Below, one piece after another: positions 33,871 through 41,987 of a stretch of DNA of 48,925 nucleotides. This DNA is from Thermomicrobiales bacterium (GTDB lineage Bacteria > Chloroflexota > Chloroflexia > Thermomicrobiales > CFX8). Below the pieces are notes generated by a model, which saw nothing but the letters and a program-made list of their open reading frames with translations, ran no database searches and was not told the origin of the DNA. A program made the position numbers and the translations under genes. Location of the stretch: positions 1 to 48,925 of the forward strand of contig JAMLIA010000017.1 in NCBI GenBank assembly GCA_023954495.1, written 5' to 3'. How positions within the stretch are numbered: position 1 is the first letter of the stretch; the number at the start of each line of letters is the position of its first letter.

Positions 33871-34362
33871 ATGATCGAAGAAGATTGGCTGCCGAAACCG
33901 GCCAGCCCGGAGTCGAGCGGGATCGAATTGCGCGTCGCGCCGATCATCCCGATGCCGTCGGACATGGGCGGCAGCGGCGAGGTGCTGCTGCTGGCCGCAT
34001 TCGGCAGCGCGACGTTGCCGAACGGCGAGGTGCGCAAGGGCGAGAGCCTGCAGCAGGCGGCGCGCCGGATCGCGCTGACTGCCGTTGGTGCGGTCGTCCA
34101 GCCGGAGCGGATCGTTTACCTTGTTGAGCAGGCCGGTCGGCAGCTCACGGTCTGCGTCCTCTGTGCGCTGGTTGACGCCGACGATGTCGAGAGCAAGACC
34201 GGTGCGCGCTTTGTGCGGGTCAGCGCCGACACCGAGCTTGAACCGGCTGCCCTGCGGGAGCTGCTGATTGAGGACGGTCTCGGCGGCTTCGTGCGCTCGT
34301 GCGCCTGGGTGATCTCGTCGTTTGATGACAGCGGCCGCCCCGCTGCAGATGTCCGCTGGTGA
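33871..34362 (+). CDS. degenerate Nudix-fold protein
   Basis: A 163-residue protein with ATG at 33871 and GGGAGAGAG upstream. The stretch 49-74 keeps the spacing of the Nudix box (G52, E58, R66, G73) but the metal-binding Glu after Arg and the two later acids are replaced by Ile67, Thr70 and Ala71. The flanks fit the fold: VLLLAAFGSATLP before it and ERIVYLVEQAGRQLTVCVLC after it. A pyrophosphohydrolase activity is therefore unlikely; a binding or regulatory role, as in NrtR-like or other inactive Nudix proteins, is possible. It sits between the nitroreductase and a lipoprotein on the same strand. Confidence 0.65.
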   Translation: MIEEDWLPKPASPESSGIELRVAPIIPMPSDMGGSGEVLLLAAFGSATLPNGEVRKGESLQQAARRIALTAVGAVVQPERIVYLVEQAGRQLTVCVLCALVDADDVESKTGARFVRVSADTELEPAALRELLIEDGLGGFVRSCAWVISSFDDSGRPAADVRW

Positions 34363-34417
34363 TGCTGTTGGCACGTTGCCAACAAGCCCGCGCCCAGGTC
34401 CGAAAGGAAACCGACTG

Positions 34418-35311
34418 ATGGTTGCCCAACGTCGTCGTTTCATCGCGTTCATCGCCGGTCTGATCCTCATGCTGCTGCTGGCCGGTTGCTCGATCGGCGG
34501 TAGCGACGCCACGCCGACGGCGACGACTGCGCCAACGGAACCGACAGCGACATCCACCACTGAAGCCAGCGCCTCGCCGACCGCGACGGAGGCCTCGGCT
34601 GCCACGCCGACGACCGCCGCCTCGCCGACCGCCGCAGCGTCACCGACGAGCAGCGCCTCGCCGACCGCGACCATCGCCGCTTCGCCAACCGCGACAGCCG
34701 TGCCGGAGTCGCCGATTGGCGAGATGGCCCCGCTCGATTCCAACCAGGTGCCGAACTTCACCCTGGCGATCAAGATCCAGGCGACCGGCATTGGCGGACC
34801 GGGCGACGCGACGATCGACTACCAGATCGAACAGTCGGCAACCGACCGATTCCACCTGAAGGCCAACAACAGCGGCACCGAGCTGGAGCTGTGGAAGATC
34901 GGCGACGATGCCTTTATCGCCCAGGCCGGTGGCGATCCGGCGCGACAGCCGGAGGGCACCGACACGACGCTTTTCTCGCCGGCAACGTTCCTGCAGATCG
35001 TCCCGACTATCCCGGCTGAGACGAACGCGCAGGATCTCGGCACCGAGACGATCGATGGTCGGACCGCCCAGCATCGCCGCGTCGCTGCCGAGACGTACCT
35101 GCAGCAGGCGTCCTTCCTCGGCGGCACAGCCGTCACCAACCCGGACGGCGTGCTGGATGTCTGGATCGATTCCGAGCTGCAGACGCCGCTGCAGATGCAG
35201 GGCGATCTCACCTGGACGAACGCCGACGGCAGTGACGGCAAGTTCGCCATTGACTACCAACTCACCCAGATCGGCTCGACGCCGGAGGTGCAGGCACCGG
35301 CGGTACCGTAG
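34418..35311 (+). CDS. putative lipoprotein, LppX/LolA-like domain
   Basis: A 297-residue lipoprotein. ATG 34418 (AAAGGAAA upstream) opens a signal peptide with lipobox LAGC, Cys24. Residues 28-100 are a Thr/Ala/Ser/Pro linker with many short SPTA repeats. The domain from about residue 105 has the alternating strands of a half-barrel: FTLAIKIQATG, GDATIDYQIEQSATDRFHLK, ELWKIGDDAFIAQ, GTETIDGRTAQHRRV, DVWIDSELQTPLQMQGDL, FAIDYQLTQIG. This pattern resembles LppX/LprG/LolA lipid-carrying proteins, so transport of a lipid across the envelope is a fair guess. A palindromic repeat follows 32 bases later. Confidence 0.78.
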   Translation: MVAQRRRFIAFIAGLILMLLLAGCSIGGSDATPTATTAPTEPTATSTTEASASPTATEASAATPTTAASPTAAASPTSSASPTATIAASPTATAVPESPIGEMAPLDSNQVPNFTLAIKIQATGIGGPGDATIDYQIEQSATDRFHLKANNSGTELELWKIGDDAFIAQAGGDPARQPEGTDTTLFSPATFLQIVPTIPAETNAQDLGTETIDGRTAQHRRVAAETYLQQASFLGGTAVTNPDGVLDVWIDSELQTPLQMQGDLTWTNADGSDGKFAIDYQLTQIGSTPEVQAPAVP

Positions 35312-35342
35312 GCGCGGAGGATCTGCTCGAAGGGTGCATGTA

Positions 35343-35412
35343 ATACGCCTGTCCAGCCCCCGGCCCTGTCGGCCCGTGCCGGTCGCGCGGGTCGGGGGCC
35401 AGACGGGCGTAT
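35343..35412. repeat. palindromic intergenic repeat element
   Basis: Arms 35343-35366 and 35389-35412 are inverted copies with 20 of 24 positions complementary, separated by 22 GC-rich bases. Immediately after, GGCGTATGCAATACGCC (35406-35422) is itself a near-perfect palindrome, and the left side holds a similar AATACGCC unit. It lies between the lipoprotein and a convergent dehydrogenase gene and could act as a terminator. It looks like a REP- or MITE-type repeat. Confidence 0.6.
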
Positions 35413-35458
35413 GCAATACGCCCCTACATGGTTGGTAAGGGGAGTAGCGAAATCCTGT

Positions 35459-36718
35459 TCACAGACCGTAGTGCGCGTCGATCTCACGTTGCCAGGTATT
35501 GATCTGTCCGGATTCGACATCGGCGACGGACACGGAAGCACCTGCAACGGATGATTCGCTGATGGCGAAGGCTGTGGCCAGATCGCGCAAGCCTTCTGTG
35601 CCGCTCGTTTCTGGCTGGGTGCCGGTGCGGATGGACTGCAGCCAGTCGAGGTAGGCGAGGCCGAACGGATCGGTGACGCCGTGGGGAGCGGCAGATTCGC
35701 GTTCTGCGGGGGTTGCCTGCTGCTCGAACAGGTCGGCGATATCGACGCGCGTGCCGTCGTCGCGGATGATCGTCGTGCCGTGGATGCAGCCGCGTGCGCC
35801 GTAGATTGCCATGCCGCCCGGCAGCCCGATCGGCGCGCCGTGCCCCGCCCAGGTGAACGAGAGCGTGCCGGCCGCGCCGGACTCCATCTCGACCAACGCG
35901 AAGAACGCGTCGTCGACATCGGCGCTCGTTGAGGCTGCCACGCTTGGTGGCGCGGCGGGGCGGCGGACGCGCTCCGGCTCGAACGTACGGGTGATGGCTG
36001 AGACGCGGGCGACGTCTCCGGCCAGGTAGCGCAGGCGGTGCGCGATGTGGACGCCGATGTCCAGCGCCGGTCCCGCACCGGCCTCGACCTTGTGGTGCCG
36101 CCAGGGCGTGTCGGCGACGATGATGTCCGGCGACCACTCCTCGGTGCCGATCGACACGGATGCGACCATCTGCACCTCGCCGATCTCGCCGCGCTCGATC
36201 GCCCAGCGCGTCTGCCGCAGCGCCGGTGCGTAGCGCACCATCTCCATCACGCCGAGTGTCAGTCCGGCGCTGTCGGCTGCCTCGACCATCGCCCGACCGG
36301 CGCGGATCGAGACGGCCAGCGGCTTCTCGACCATGACATGCCGCCCGGCAGCGAGGCATTGCAGACCGATCGAATGATGCAGCGACAGAGACGCCGTGAT
36401 CGTGACGGCATCGACAGTGCCAGACGCCAGCATCGCAGCGACATCGGGGTAGACCGCAGCATCGACATCGTCCTGAAAGTCGCTGACGTAGCGGTGCGGC
36501 GCAGCCAGCGAATCGCTGGGGTTCAGCGAGACCGGTGGACGCGGTGCTGGTCCTTCGCCACGCTTGCGGAAGCGGTGCGCGTCGTCGGGGTTGCGCGCAA
36601 CGAGCGCAGTCACCCGAAAGTCGTCAACACCCGCCTCGCGGAGCGCGTGCAGCCCGCGCAGATGCGCCGGCAGGATACGCCCACAACCGATCACGCCGAT
36701 CCGAATCGGGTCCGCCAT
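35459..36718 (-). CDS. Gfo/Idh/MocA-family oxidoreductase
   Basis: A 419-residue NAD(P)-dependent dehydrogenase of sugars, inositols or related polyols. ATG 36718 has AAGGA 9 bases upstream and precedes the Rossmann motif IGVIGCGRILPAHL. The catalytic EKPL sequence (in HVMVEKPLAVSI) is present. A second active-site pattern lies in GAGPALDIGVHIAHRLRYL, with the usual Asp and His. The C-terminal sheet domain includes a 25-residue insert rich in Pro/Ala (about 280-300). Substrate unknown. It follows the XRE/MmyB regulator gene by 66 bases on the same strand. Confidence 0.9.
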   Translation of the reverse strand: MADPIRIGVIGCGRILPAHLRGLHALREAGVDDFRVTALVARNPDDAHRFRKRGEGPAPRPPVSLNPSDSLAAPHRYVSDFQDDVDAAVYPDVAAMLASGTVDAVTITASLSLHHSIGLQCLAAGRHVMVEKPLAVSIRAGRAMVEAADSAGLTLGVMEMVRYAPALRQTRWAIERGEIGEVQMVASVSIGTEEWSPDIIVADTPWRHHKVEAGAGPALDIGVHIAHRLRYLAGDVARVSAITRTFEPERVRRPAAPPSVAASTSADVDDAFFALVEMESGAAGTLSFTWAGHGAPIGLPGGMAIYGARGCIHGTTIIRDDGTRVDIADLFEQQATPAERESAAPHGVTDPFGLAYLDWLQSIRTGTQPETSGTEGLRDLATAFAISESSVAGASVSVADVESGQINTWQREIDAHYGL

Positions 36719-36784
36719 ATGCACAGGTCCTTCGCTGACGCTCGTTGTTCGATGCCGCCATCGTACGCGACGAGCCGCCGGCGG

Positions 36785-37666
36785 TCATCCCCTGCCCGCG
36801 TTGCTGCCGGTTGCAGCCACGCACCACTGCATCGCCGCCGTGTCAGCCGGTACGTAGCCGATCGTGCGGAAGCGGTGGTCGCGGGTGAGCGGTTCGGAGA
36901 CGAGCCGGAACGTCAGCATGCCGGCCTGCGGCACCCGCAGGCGGATCGGGACGAGTGCGCGCTGCGAGATCGCAGCTAGCGGCTGCTGCATTGCCATGTC
37001 CCAATAGTGGCGAAAGAGGGGCAGCGGCTGGAGCTCGGCGAGGATGTCGCCCTGCCACGGCTCAGCGCCGTATTGCCGCATCTCGTAGCGCAGCGTCTGG
37101 ATCATGGCCGGGAAGAAACGCTCCGGGTCGGCGACGCGATCCGGCAGTGTCGAGGCTGGATCGAACCAGGCAGCCGGCAGCGAGCAACCGGCCAGGCCGC
37201 CGAGCGTCGGGTCCTCGGCAACGATGCCAAACATGCGCGGGACGAGCCTATTCCAGCTCATCAGGCGATGCAGGCAGTCGAGCAGATAGGCGGGGAATGG
37301 CGTCGCCTGCAGGTCCGGCTCGATCTCGGCTCGCGCCCAGTCGCGCTCGGCGTCAGTTGGCGGTAGCGTCGGCAGGGCGTAGCCGTATTGCGCGAGGACG
37401 AGACGGCGCTCACTGTGGCGCGCATCGAGCGCTGTGAGGATGCGCTCGACCGTCTCGCGCGTCGGCTGCGCGACCTTGCCGGCCTCGACGCGCTGGAGAT
37501 AGCCGGTGCCTAGCCCGGCCTCAGCCTCGACCCACAGCTGGGTTCGCTGCGCGGCCTGACGCAGCGCGCGGATCAGCTCCCCACCGGTGTGGGTGCCCGT
37601 CCAGCCTGCATCGAGCGTGGCGTCTGCGTCTGCGGTTGGCTGTTGCGCGCTCAGGTTCTTCGGCAT
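36785..37666 (-). CDS. helix-turn-helix regulator with MmyB-like ligand-binding domain
   Basis: A 293-residue regulator beginning at ATG 37666 (MPKNLSAQQ). Residues 28-95 form an XRE HTH (LIRALRQAAQRTQLWVEAEAG, then LGTGYLQRVEAGKVAQPTRE). Residues 115-285 match the MmyB-like PAS-type domain: YLLDCLHRLMSWNRLVPRMFG (the conserved Trp-Asn), RYEMRQYGAEPW, FRHYWDM and a final IGYVPAD segment. Such domains are thought to bind fatty acids or similar small molecules. It diverges from azlCD with a 12-bp palindrome (37685-37696) just upstream of its start codon, so it probably controls itself and perhaps azlCD. Confidence 0.87.
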   Translation of the reverse strand: MPKNLSAQQPTADADATLDAGWTGTHTGGELIRALRQAAQRTQLWVEAEAGLGTGYLQRVEAGKVAQPTRETVERILTALDARHSERRLVLAQYGYALPTLPPTDAERDWARAEIEPDLQATPFPAYLLDCLHRLMSWNRLVPRMFGIVAEDPTLGGLAGCSLPAAWFDPASTLPDRVADPERFFPAMIQTLRYEMRQYGAEPWQGDILAELQPLPLFRHYWDMAMQQPLAAISQRALVPIRLRVPQAGMLTFRLVSEPLTRDHRFRTIGYVPADTAAMQWCVAATGSNAGRG

Positions 37667-37684
37667 GACCCAGTACCAGTTCCG

Positions 37685-37696
37685 TCGAATTCGACT
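37685..37696. promoter_or_regulatory. candidate operator between regulator and azlC
   Basis: GTCGAATTCGAC is a perfect 12-base palindrome, 19 bases before the regulator's ATG and 89 bases before azlC, in a 118-bp divergent gap. It is the best dyad in this gap and the likeliest site for the HTH protein. Confidence 0.5.
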
Positions 37697-37784
37697 CCGA
37701 TGACGATGACCGCGCGGCGGTCGCTCCCTAGCATGGTGCGCAGGTGACCGCATTGCGTCAAGAACCGAACAGGAGCCTGGGCAG

Positions 37785-38516
37785 ATGGATATTGCATCCA
37801 CTGGCGATCTGCGAGTCGCCGACGAACAGTCCGACCGGCGACTGCTGCGCGATGGGTTTGTCGCGATGGTCCCGCTCTGGTCCGGGGCGATACCGACTGG
37901 CATCGCGTTCGCCGTGGCCGCGCACAATGCCGGGCTGTCGTTCGTCGAGATTCAGGCGATGAGCCTGACGATCTTCTCGGCCGGAGCGCAGCTGGCTGCG
38001 CTGGCCGTCGCTGCCGATTCGCCGTCGCTCGGGGCGTACGCACTGGTCGTCGCCGCGATCAATATCCATCTGGTGCTGCTCGGCGTGGTGGCCGGGCGAT
38101 CGAATCGCCTGTCGCACTGGCGCAAAGTACTGGTTGCGTTCTCCCTGACCGATAGCTCGTTCGCCATTGCAGCGCGCGGCGGCGTGATCCGTTGGCAGGT
38201 GTTGCTGGGGGCCGGGTTGAGCATGTACGTCGGCTGGAACGTCGGCACGCTCGCAGGTTCGCTTGCCGGTAGTGTCGTGTCGGATCTGCCATCAGCGCGG
38301 ATCGCGCTCGTCGCCCCGTTGACATTCCTGGCCGTGCTGGCTCCGATCATCCGCACGTCGCCAGCGCTGGTGACGTTGCTGGCCGCCGGGGCGACGATGC
38401 TGCTGCTCAGCGGCGTCGTGCCTGTCGGCGTCGCCCTGCTGGCCGCGGCGGTGGCGGGCAGCGCAGCAGGCAGTTGGTGGGACAGCCGCCTCAACCGATG
38501 CGCGAGGCTTCAATGA
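37785..38516 (+). CDS. azlC: AzlC-family branched-chain amino-acid exporter, large subunit
   Basis: A 243-residue inner-membrane protein with about five to six hydrophobic segments. It matches AzlC/YgaZ: an N-terminal DGFVAMVPLWSGAIPTGIAFAV region, LSLTIFSAGAQLAALAV-like helix, VVAAINIHLVLLGVVAGR, and LVAFSLTDSSFAI with the conserved Thr-Asp. These proteins pair with AzlD to export branched-chain amino acids or methionine. CAGGAG precedes the ATG. The stop overlaps azlD (ATGA). The divergent MmyB-type regulator is the natural candidate for control. Confidence 0.9.
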   Translation: MDIASTGDLRVADEQSDRRLLRDGFVAMVPLWSGAIPTGIAFAVAAHNAGLSFVEIQAMSLTIFSAGAQLAALAVAADSPSLGAYALVVAAINIHLVLLGVVAGRSNRLSHWRKVLVAFSLTDSSFAIAARGGVIRWQVLLGAGLSMYVGWNVGTLAGSLAGSVVSDLPSARIALVAPLTFLAVLAPIIRTSPALVTLLAAGATMLLLSGVVPVGVALLAAAVAGSAAGSWWDSRLNRCARLQ

Positions 38517-38806
38517 CGGCGACTGCGATCGTCGTCATGGCTGTGGCGCTCTTCGCCGTGCGCCTGAGCGGTTTCGTGCTCTCCGGAGTCGGGCTGCCGC
38601 CAACGGTCGAGCGCGGCTTGCGCTTCACGCCAATCGCCGTGCTCGCGGCAGTGACGGTCGCGCTCATCGGCGGGACCGGCCGGCCGGACGCCATCGGGTT
38701 CGTCGCCCTCGCGTCCGGTGCCGCCGCTGCCTGGCTGACCCGCAAGGTCTGGGTGTGCCTCGCAGTTGGGTTGCTGGTTGCGGTCGTGGGGAGCGCGGTG
38801 GTGTGA
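38513..38806 (+). CDS. azlD: AzlD-family small subunit of amino-acid exporter
   Basis: A 97-residue membrane protein with three hydrophobic segments, including AIVVMAVALFAVRLSGFVL, FTPIAVLAAVTVALIGG and WVCLAVGLLVAVVGSAVV. ATG 38513 overlaps the azlC TGA (ATGA); the in-frame ATG at 38498 would overlap further and is less likely. The segment RGLRFTPIAVLAAV is typical for the family. It should form a complex with AzlC. About 180 bp without a recognised gene follow. Confidence 0.88.
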   Translation: MTATAIVVMAVALFAVRLSGFVLSGVGLPPTVERGLRFTPIAVLAAVTVALIGGTGRPDAIGFVALASGAAAAWLTRKVWVCLAVGLLVAVVGSAVV

Positions 38807-38984
38807 GTGGATCGAATGCGCGTACGCGAGAAAAATCTGCCCCGGCGTTGGACTGGGTCGAACGGGTGGAAGATCGCTCGGTTGCGATTTCAATAGTCGA
38901 CCGCAATGTTTCTATCAGGCAAGCCGCCCGGAAAAGCCGACTGCGCAGCGTACCTGAGTGCTGACGCAGCCGACACACCACCAA

Positions 38985-40022
38985 TCACTCTCGATGCAGT
39001 GGCAGTGAGACCGTCGTTCCCCGGTGGTCGGCGACGAGGCCGGCTTCGAGGATCTCCTGGGTGTCGCGGCCGACGGTTGCGCTGACGAGGCCGTCGATGG
39101 GTTTGCCGTCGTCCAGGCGGGCGAGCAGGTAGCCCATCGCGGTGTCTTCGCCGGTCGGGAGGGGCGGGACGATGATGGGTTCGCCTTCGGGTGTGTCGGC
39201 TGCGTAGCGCAGCAGTCGCGGTGGCTCGGTGCTGGTGCGGGGCAGGACGACGAGGCTGGCCTGCGCGCCGGAGATGATCGGGCCAGGCTGCGGCACCGGG
39301 CCGGCTGCTGTCCAGGTCGCTTCGATCACTGCCAGCGCACGCGGGTAGCGCAGCGTCAGCACGGCGTTGTCGTCGACCTCGATGTCATCGGTGCGCAGGC
39401 GGCCGATCGTGGCCTGCACCCGCTCAGGCACGCCAAGGAGCCAGCGCGCCATCGATGTGCCGTAGCCGCTGTAGTCCATGTAGGCACCGGCACCGTTGCG
39501 CGCGGGATCGTAGAGCCACTCGGCGAAGTCGTCCGAGACGCCGAAGGCGCGCGGGCCGGCGTGGCCTCCGCGAAACGTGAAGCGCGTGATCTCGCCGATC
39601 GCTCCGGTGCGCGCCATCGTTAGCGCGGCGCGGATGGCGGGGTTCCAGGCGGTCGGCCAGTTGACCATGAGTGGGACGCTGGCGCGTTGGCAGGCGACGA
39701 CCATGCGGTCGGCGTTGGCGAGGTTGTTGGCCATCGGCTTCTCGGCCATCACGGCAGCACCTGCGCCTGCGGCCAGTTCAACCAGATCGGCTGCGGCGGC
39801 GTTGTCTGTGAAGATGAGCGCGGCATCGGGATGCTCGCGCTCTAGCAGGGTCGACGCGTCCTCGTAGAGCCGGATCGCGCGATCGAGTGCGGCAGCTTGA
39901 TCGCGGAGGTGGTTGCGCGGTTCGGCGACCGTCACCTCCACATCGTCTCGCTGGATCAGCTCAGTCAGGTGTGTCCAGACGTGGTCGTGCGTCAGACCGA
40001 GAATGGCGATGCGGCGTGGCAC
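38985..40022 (-). CDS. Gfo/Idh/MocA-family oxidoreductase
   Basis: A 345-residue NAD(P)-dependent dehydrogenase, shorter than the one at 35459-36718 and not a close copy. The start MPRRIAILGLTHDHVWTHL has an atypical Rossmann turn (GLTHDH rather than GxGxxG), seen in a subgroup of this family. The catalytic EKPM follows (VMAEKPMANN). The C-terminal domain has YDPARNGAGAYMDYSGYG, where the usual Asp is present but the common His (DxxxH) is replaced by Tyr/Gly. The cofactor may be held differently or the enzyme may use an unusual substrate. It is upstream of no obvious partner; the GerW-like gene precedes it on the same strand. Confidence 0.85.
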   Translation of the reverse strand: MPRRIAILGLTHDHVWTHLTELIQRDDVEVTVAEPRNHLRDQAAALDRAIRLYEDASTLLEREHPDAALIFTDNAAAADLVELAAGAGAAVMAEKPMANNLANADRMVVACQRASVPLMVNWPTAWNPAIRAALTMARTGAIGEITRFTFRGGHAGPRAFGVSDDFAEWLYDPARNGAGAYMDYSGYGTSMARWLLGVPERVQATIGRLRTDDIEVDDNAVLTLRYPRALAVIEATWTAAGPVPQPGPIISGAQASLVVLPRTSTEPPRLLRYAADTPEGEPIIVPPLPTGEDTAMGYLLARLDDGKPIDGLVSATVGRDTQEILEAGLVADHRGTTVSLPLHRE

Positions 40023-40051
40023 GGCTCGCTCCGTTTCGCGTCGCCCAGTCC

Positions 40052-40384
40052 TCAGTCACCGGAGCGCGCTTTGGCGCGAATGATCGACCCGACAACGAGG
40101 ATGAGCACCACTGCGATGATTTGCCCGCCCATAATAACCCGATTGACGTCGATGGCCGGCTTATAGGTCGCCGTGCCGTCGCGGATTTCGAAGACGCCGA
40201 TGGCCTGCGCGTTCATGCCGAACCCGCCCCCGCCGTCGTCGTTCTGGCCGGAGCCTGCTCCTGCGCCACCGGCCACACGGGCGACCGGCACGACTGTCAG
40301 GTCGCCATCGCGGATCGGCTCGCCGAAGACCCGCTGAACGGACATGGTGTCTCGCGCGCGGTCGAGGATCTCCTTGGCTTGCAT
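40052..40384 (-). CDS. gerW: GerW/YtfJ-like protein
   Basis: A 110-residue protein. ATG 40384 has AAAGGA 8 bases upstream. It matches the GerW (YtfJ) family: DTMSVQRVFGEPIRDGDLTVVPVARVAGGAG, then a Gly/Asn/Asp loop, and GMNAQAIGVFEIRDG. In Bacillus GerW is made in the forespore and affects germination, but many non-spore-formers, including Chloroflexota, carry it with no known role. Unlike the Bacillus protein, it ends with a hydrophobic segment (VIMGGQIIAVVLILVVGSII) and a basic tail, so it is probably membrane-anchored. It follows the LLM gene pair after 29 bases. Confidence 0.8.
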   Translation of the reverse strand: MQAKEILDRARDTMSVQRVFGEPIRDGDLTVVPVARVAGGAGAGSGQNDDGGGGFGMNAQAIGVFEIRDGTATYKPAIDVNRVIMGGQIIAVVLILVVGSIIRAKARSGD

Positions 40385-40413
40385 GGCGCGGTCCTTTCTC
40401 TTCAGTCGCCGGG

Positions 40414-41196
40414 TCAGGTTGGTGGCGCCCCGGCCCGCAGCAGCTCCAGCAAGCTGGCCGCTGATTCGTCTGCCGTGACTGCCCGGACGACCACCTCGTC
40501 GAGGATCGGCTCGAATGCGGCGATCCCCGGCTGAAGTCCCGCAGCATCGGTGCCCTGAATGACGGCGTCGTGCGCAGTCTTGCCGACCGCCGCGAGTTGC
40601 GTGGCGTAGACGCCACCGGCGGCGAAGTGGCCGATCTCGGCGTTCACCGCCGCTTCCGCCTGCGGCATCAGGGCGCAACGGATGTAGCCGCTGGTAAATG
40701 GCTGCGGTCTCCCGGCGCGGTCCGCTGCGCCGCGGACCTGCTCGCGAGCGGCTGTCGCTGTCTCGGGAACGGGCCAGTTGAACAGCGCACCGTCGGCGAT
40801 CTCGCCGGCCAGCGCGCGCATCTTCGGTCCGGTTGCGGCGATGATGATCGGCACGTCGATACGCGGTCGCAGCGCCTCGATCGTCTCGCGAATGGCGCGG
40901 AGTGGACGTTCTGCGCCACCGGTGCCGAGACCGATCGTGAGGCGATCGAGCGGTAGCGCGAGACGCTCTATCGCGCGCAGGATGTCATCAGCAGATCGTC
41001 GACTGACGCCGAGGACGCCGGTATAGAGCCGGAGCGTTGTCGTTGCGCCGGCAGCGGCCGCGAGCACGTCCAGTCCGTCTCCGCCGGGGATGTCGTTTGT
41101 CCAGAGCGACGAGTAGCCGCGCTGCTCCGCCTCGGCGGCGACCTGCGCGACGACATCGAGTGGCGTCGTGGAGATAATGCCGAATCCGCGACCCAT
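40414..41196 (-). CDS. LLM-class flavin-dependent oxidoreductase (copy B)
   Basis: A 260-residue luciferase-like TIM-barrel protein that uses FMN or F420. ATG 41196 follows GGGGGGGAG and overlaps the TAA of the upstream copy in TAATG. It begins MGRGFGIISTTPLDVVAQVA. Family features include SSLWTNDIPGGDGLDVLAAAA, LRLYTGVLGVSRRSADDILRAI, and TIGLGTGGAE in the flavin region. The length is short for the group (usually 280-350). It is clearly related to the upstream gene by tandem duplication; the substrate is unknown. Confidence 0.87.
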   Translation of the reverse strand: MGRGFGIISTTPLDVVAQVAAEAEQRGYSSLWTNDIPGGDGLDVLAAAAGATTTLRLYTGVLGVSRRSADDILRAIERLALPLDRLTIGLGTGGAERPLRAIRETIEALRPRIDVPIIIAATGPKMRALAGEIADGALFNWPVPETATAAREQVRGAADRAGRPQPFTSGYIRCALMPQAEAAVNAEIGHFAAGGVYATQLAAVGKTAHDAVIQGTDAAGLQPGIAAFEPILDEVVVRAVTADESAASLLELLRAGAPPT

Positions 41197-41987
41197 TACT
41201 CCCCCCCTGCTGGTGGTGCGCAAGCGCGCAGCAACTCGAGAATGCTTTCGGCGCTGTCATCGGCGGTGATGGCGCGAACGACGACCTCGTCCAGCACAGC
41301 TTCGTGGGCCGCGATGCCGGCCTGCAGGACATCGGCTCGGTCGCTGTTGACCGTTGTGCCGCGCGCATCAACGCCCATGCGCTGGAAGTGCGCGGCGTAC
41401 TTCGGATAGCTGCCGTAGCGCCCGGACTCCTGCTCCAGCCGCGCCTCGGCCTGCGGCAGCAGCGCGCAGCGGACGAAGGCGATCAGGGCGGGACGCGGCT
41501 TGCCGTGCTCGGCGGCGGCGTCGGTCACCCAGGTTCCGGCGGTCTCGGCGAAGCTGGGCGTCAGCCAGTTGAACAGCACGCCCTCGGACGCCTCACCGGC
41601 AAGGGCGGACATCTTCGGTCCGAGCGCACCAACGATGATCGGAGCGGTGACCGACTGATGCAGCACCTCAACGCCGTTGCGCACCAGCGACAGTCCTTTG
41701 CGGTCGGCACCCGATCCGACACCGAGCCAGAGGCGGTCCTGCGGGAGGTTGAGCCGGGCGACATCCTCGGCGATGGATTCTGGCGAGCGGCGATCCAGCG
41801 CGACGACACCGACACCGAGCCGGATGTGCTCGGTCACCTCGGCGGCGGCAGCGAGGGCTGCCAACCCGTCTGCGCCGGGTGTGTCATTGACCCAGAATGA
41901 TGTATATCCGTGAATCTCCGCCTCGCGGGCGACGATGCGTGTGACATCGTGCGCAACGGCGGCGGCGATTGCAAAGCCACGTCCCAT
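41196..41987 (-). CDS. LLM-class flavin-dependent oxidoreductase (copy A)
   Basis: A 263-residue luciferase-like oxidoreductase. ATG 41987 has GGGAGG 5 bases upstream. It starts MGRGFAIAAAVAHDVTRIVA and has TSFWVNDTPGADGLAALAAAA, IRLGVGVVALDRRSPESIAEDV, and LWLGVGSGADRK; the same order and spacing are seen in copy B, so the pair arose by duplication. Both end with a similar helix (DSAESILELLRACAPP here, DESAASLLELLRAGAPP in copy B). They may act as a heterodimer, as bacterial luciferase subunits do. It diverges from the BrkB-type gene. Confidence 0.88.
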   Translation of the reverse strand: MGRGFAIAAAVAHDVTRIVAREAEIHGYTSFWVNDTPGADGLAALAAAAEVTEHIRLGVGVVALDRRSPESIAEDVARLNLPQDRLWLGVGSGADRKGLSLVRNGVEVLHQSVTAPIIVGALGPKMSALAGEASEGVLFNWLTPSFAETAGTWVTDAAAEHGKPRPALIAFVRCALLPQAEARLEQESGRYGSYPKYAAHFQRMGVDARGTTVNSDRADVLQAGIAAHEAVLDEVVVRAITADDSAESILELLRACAPPAGGE

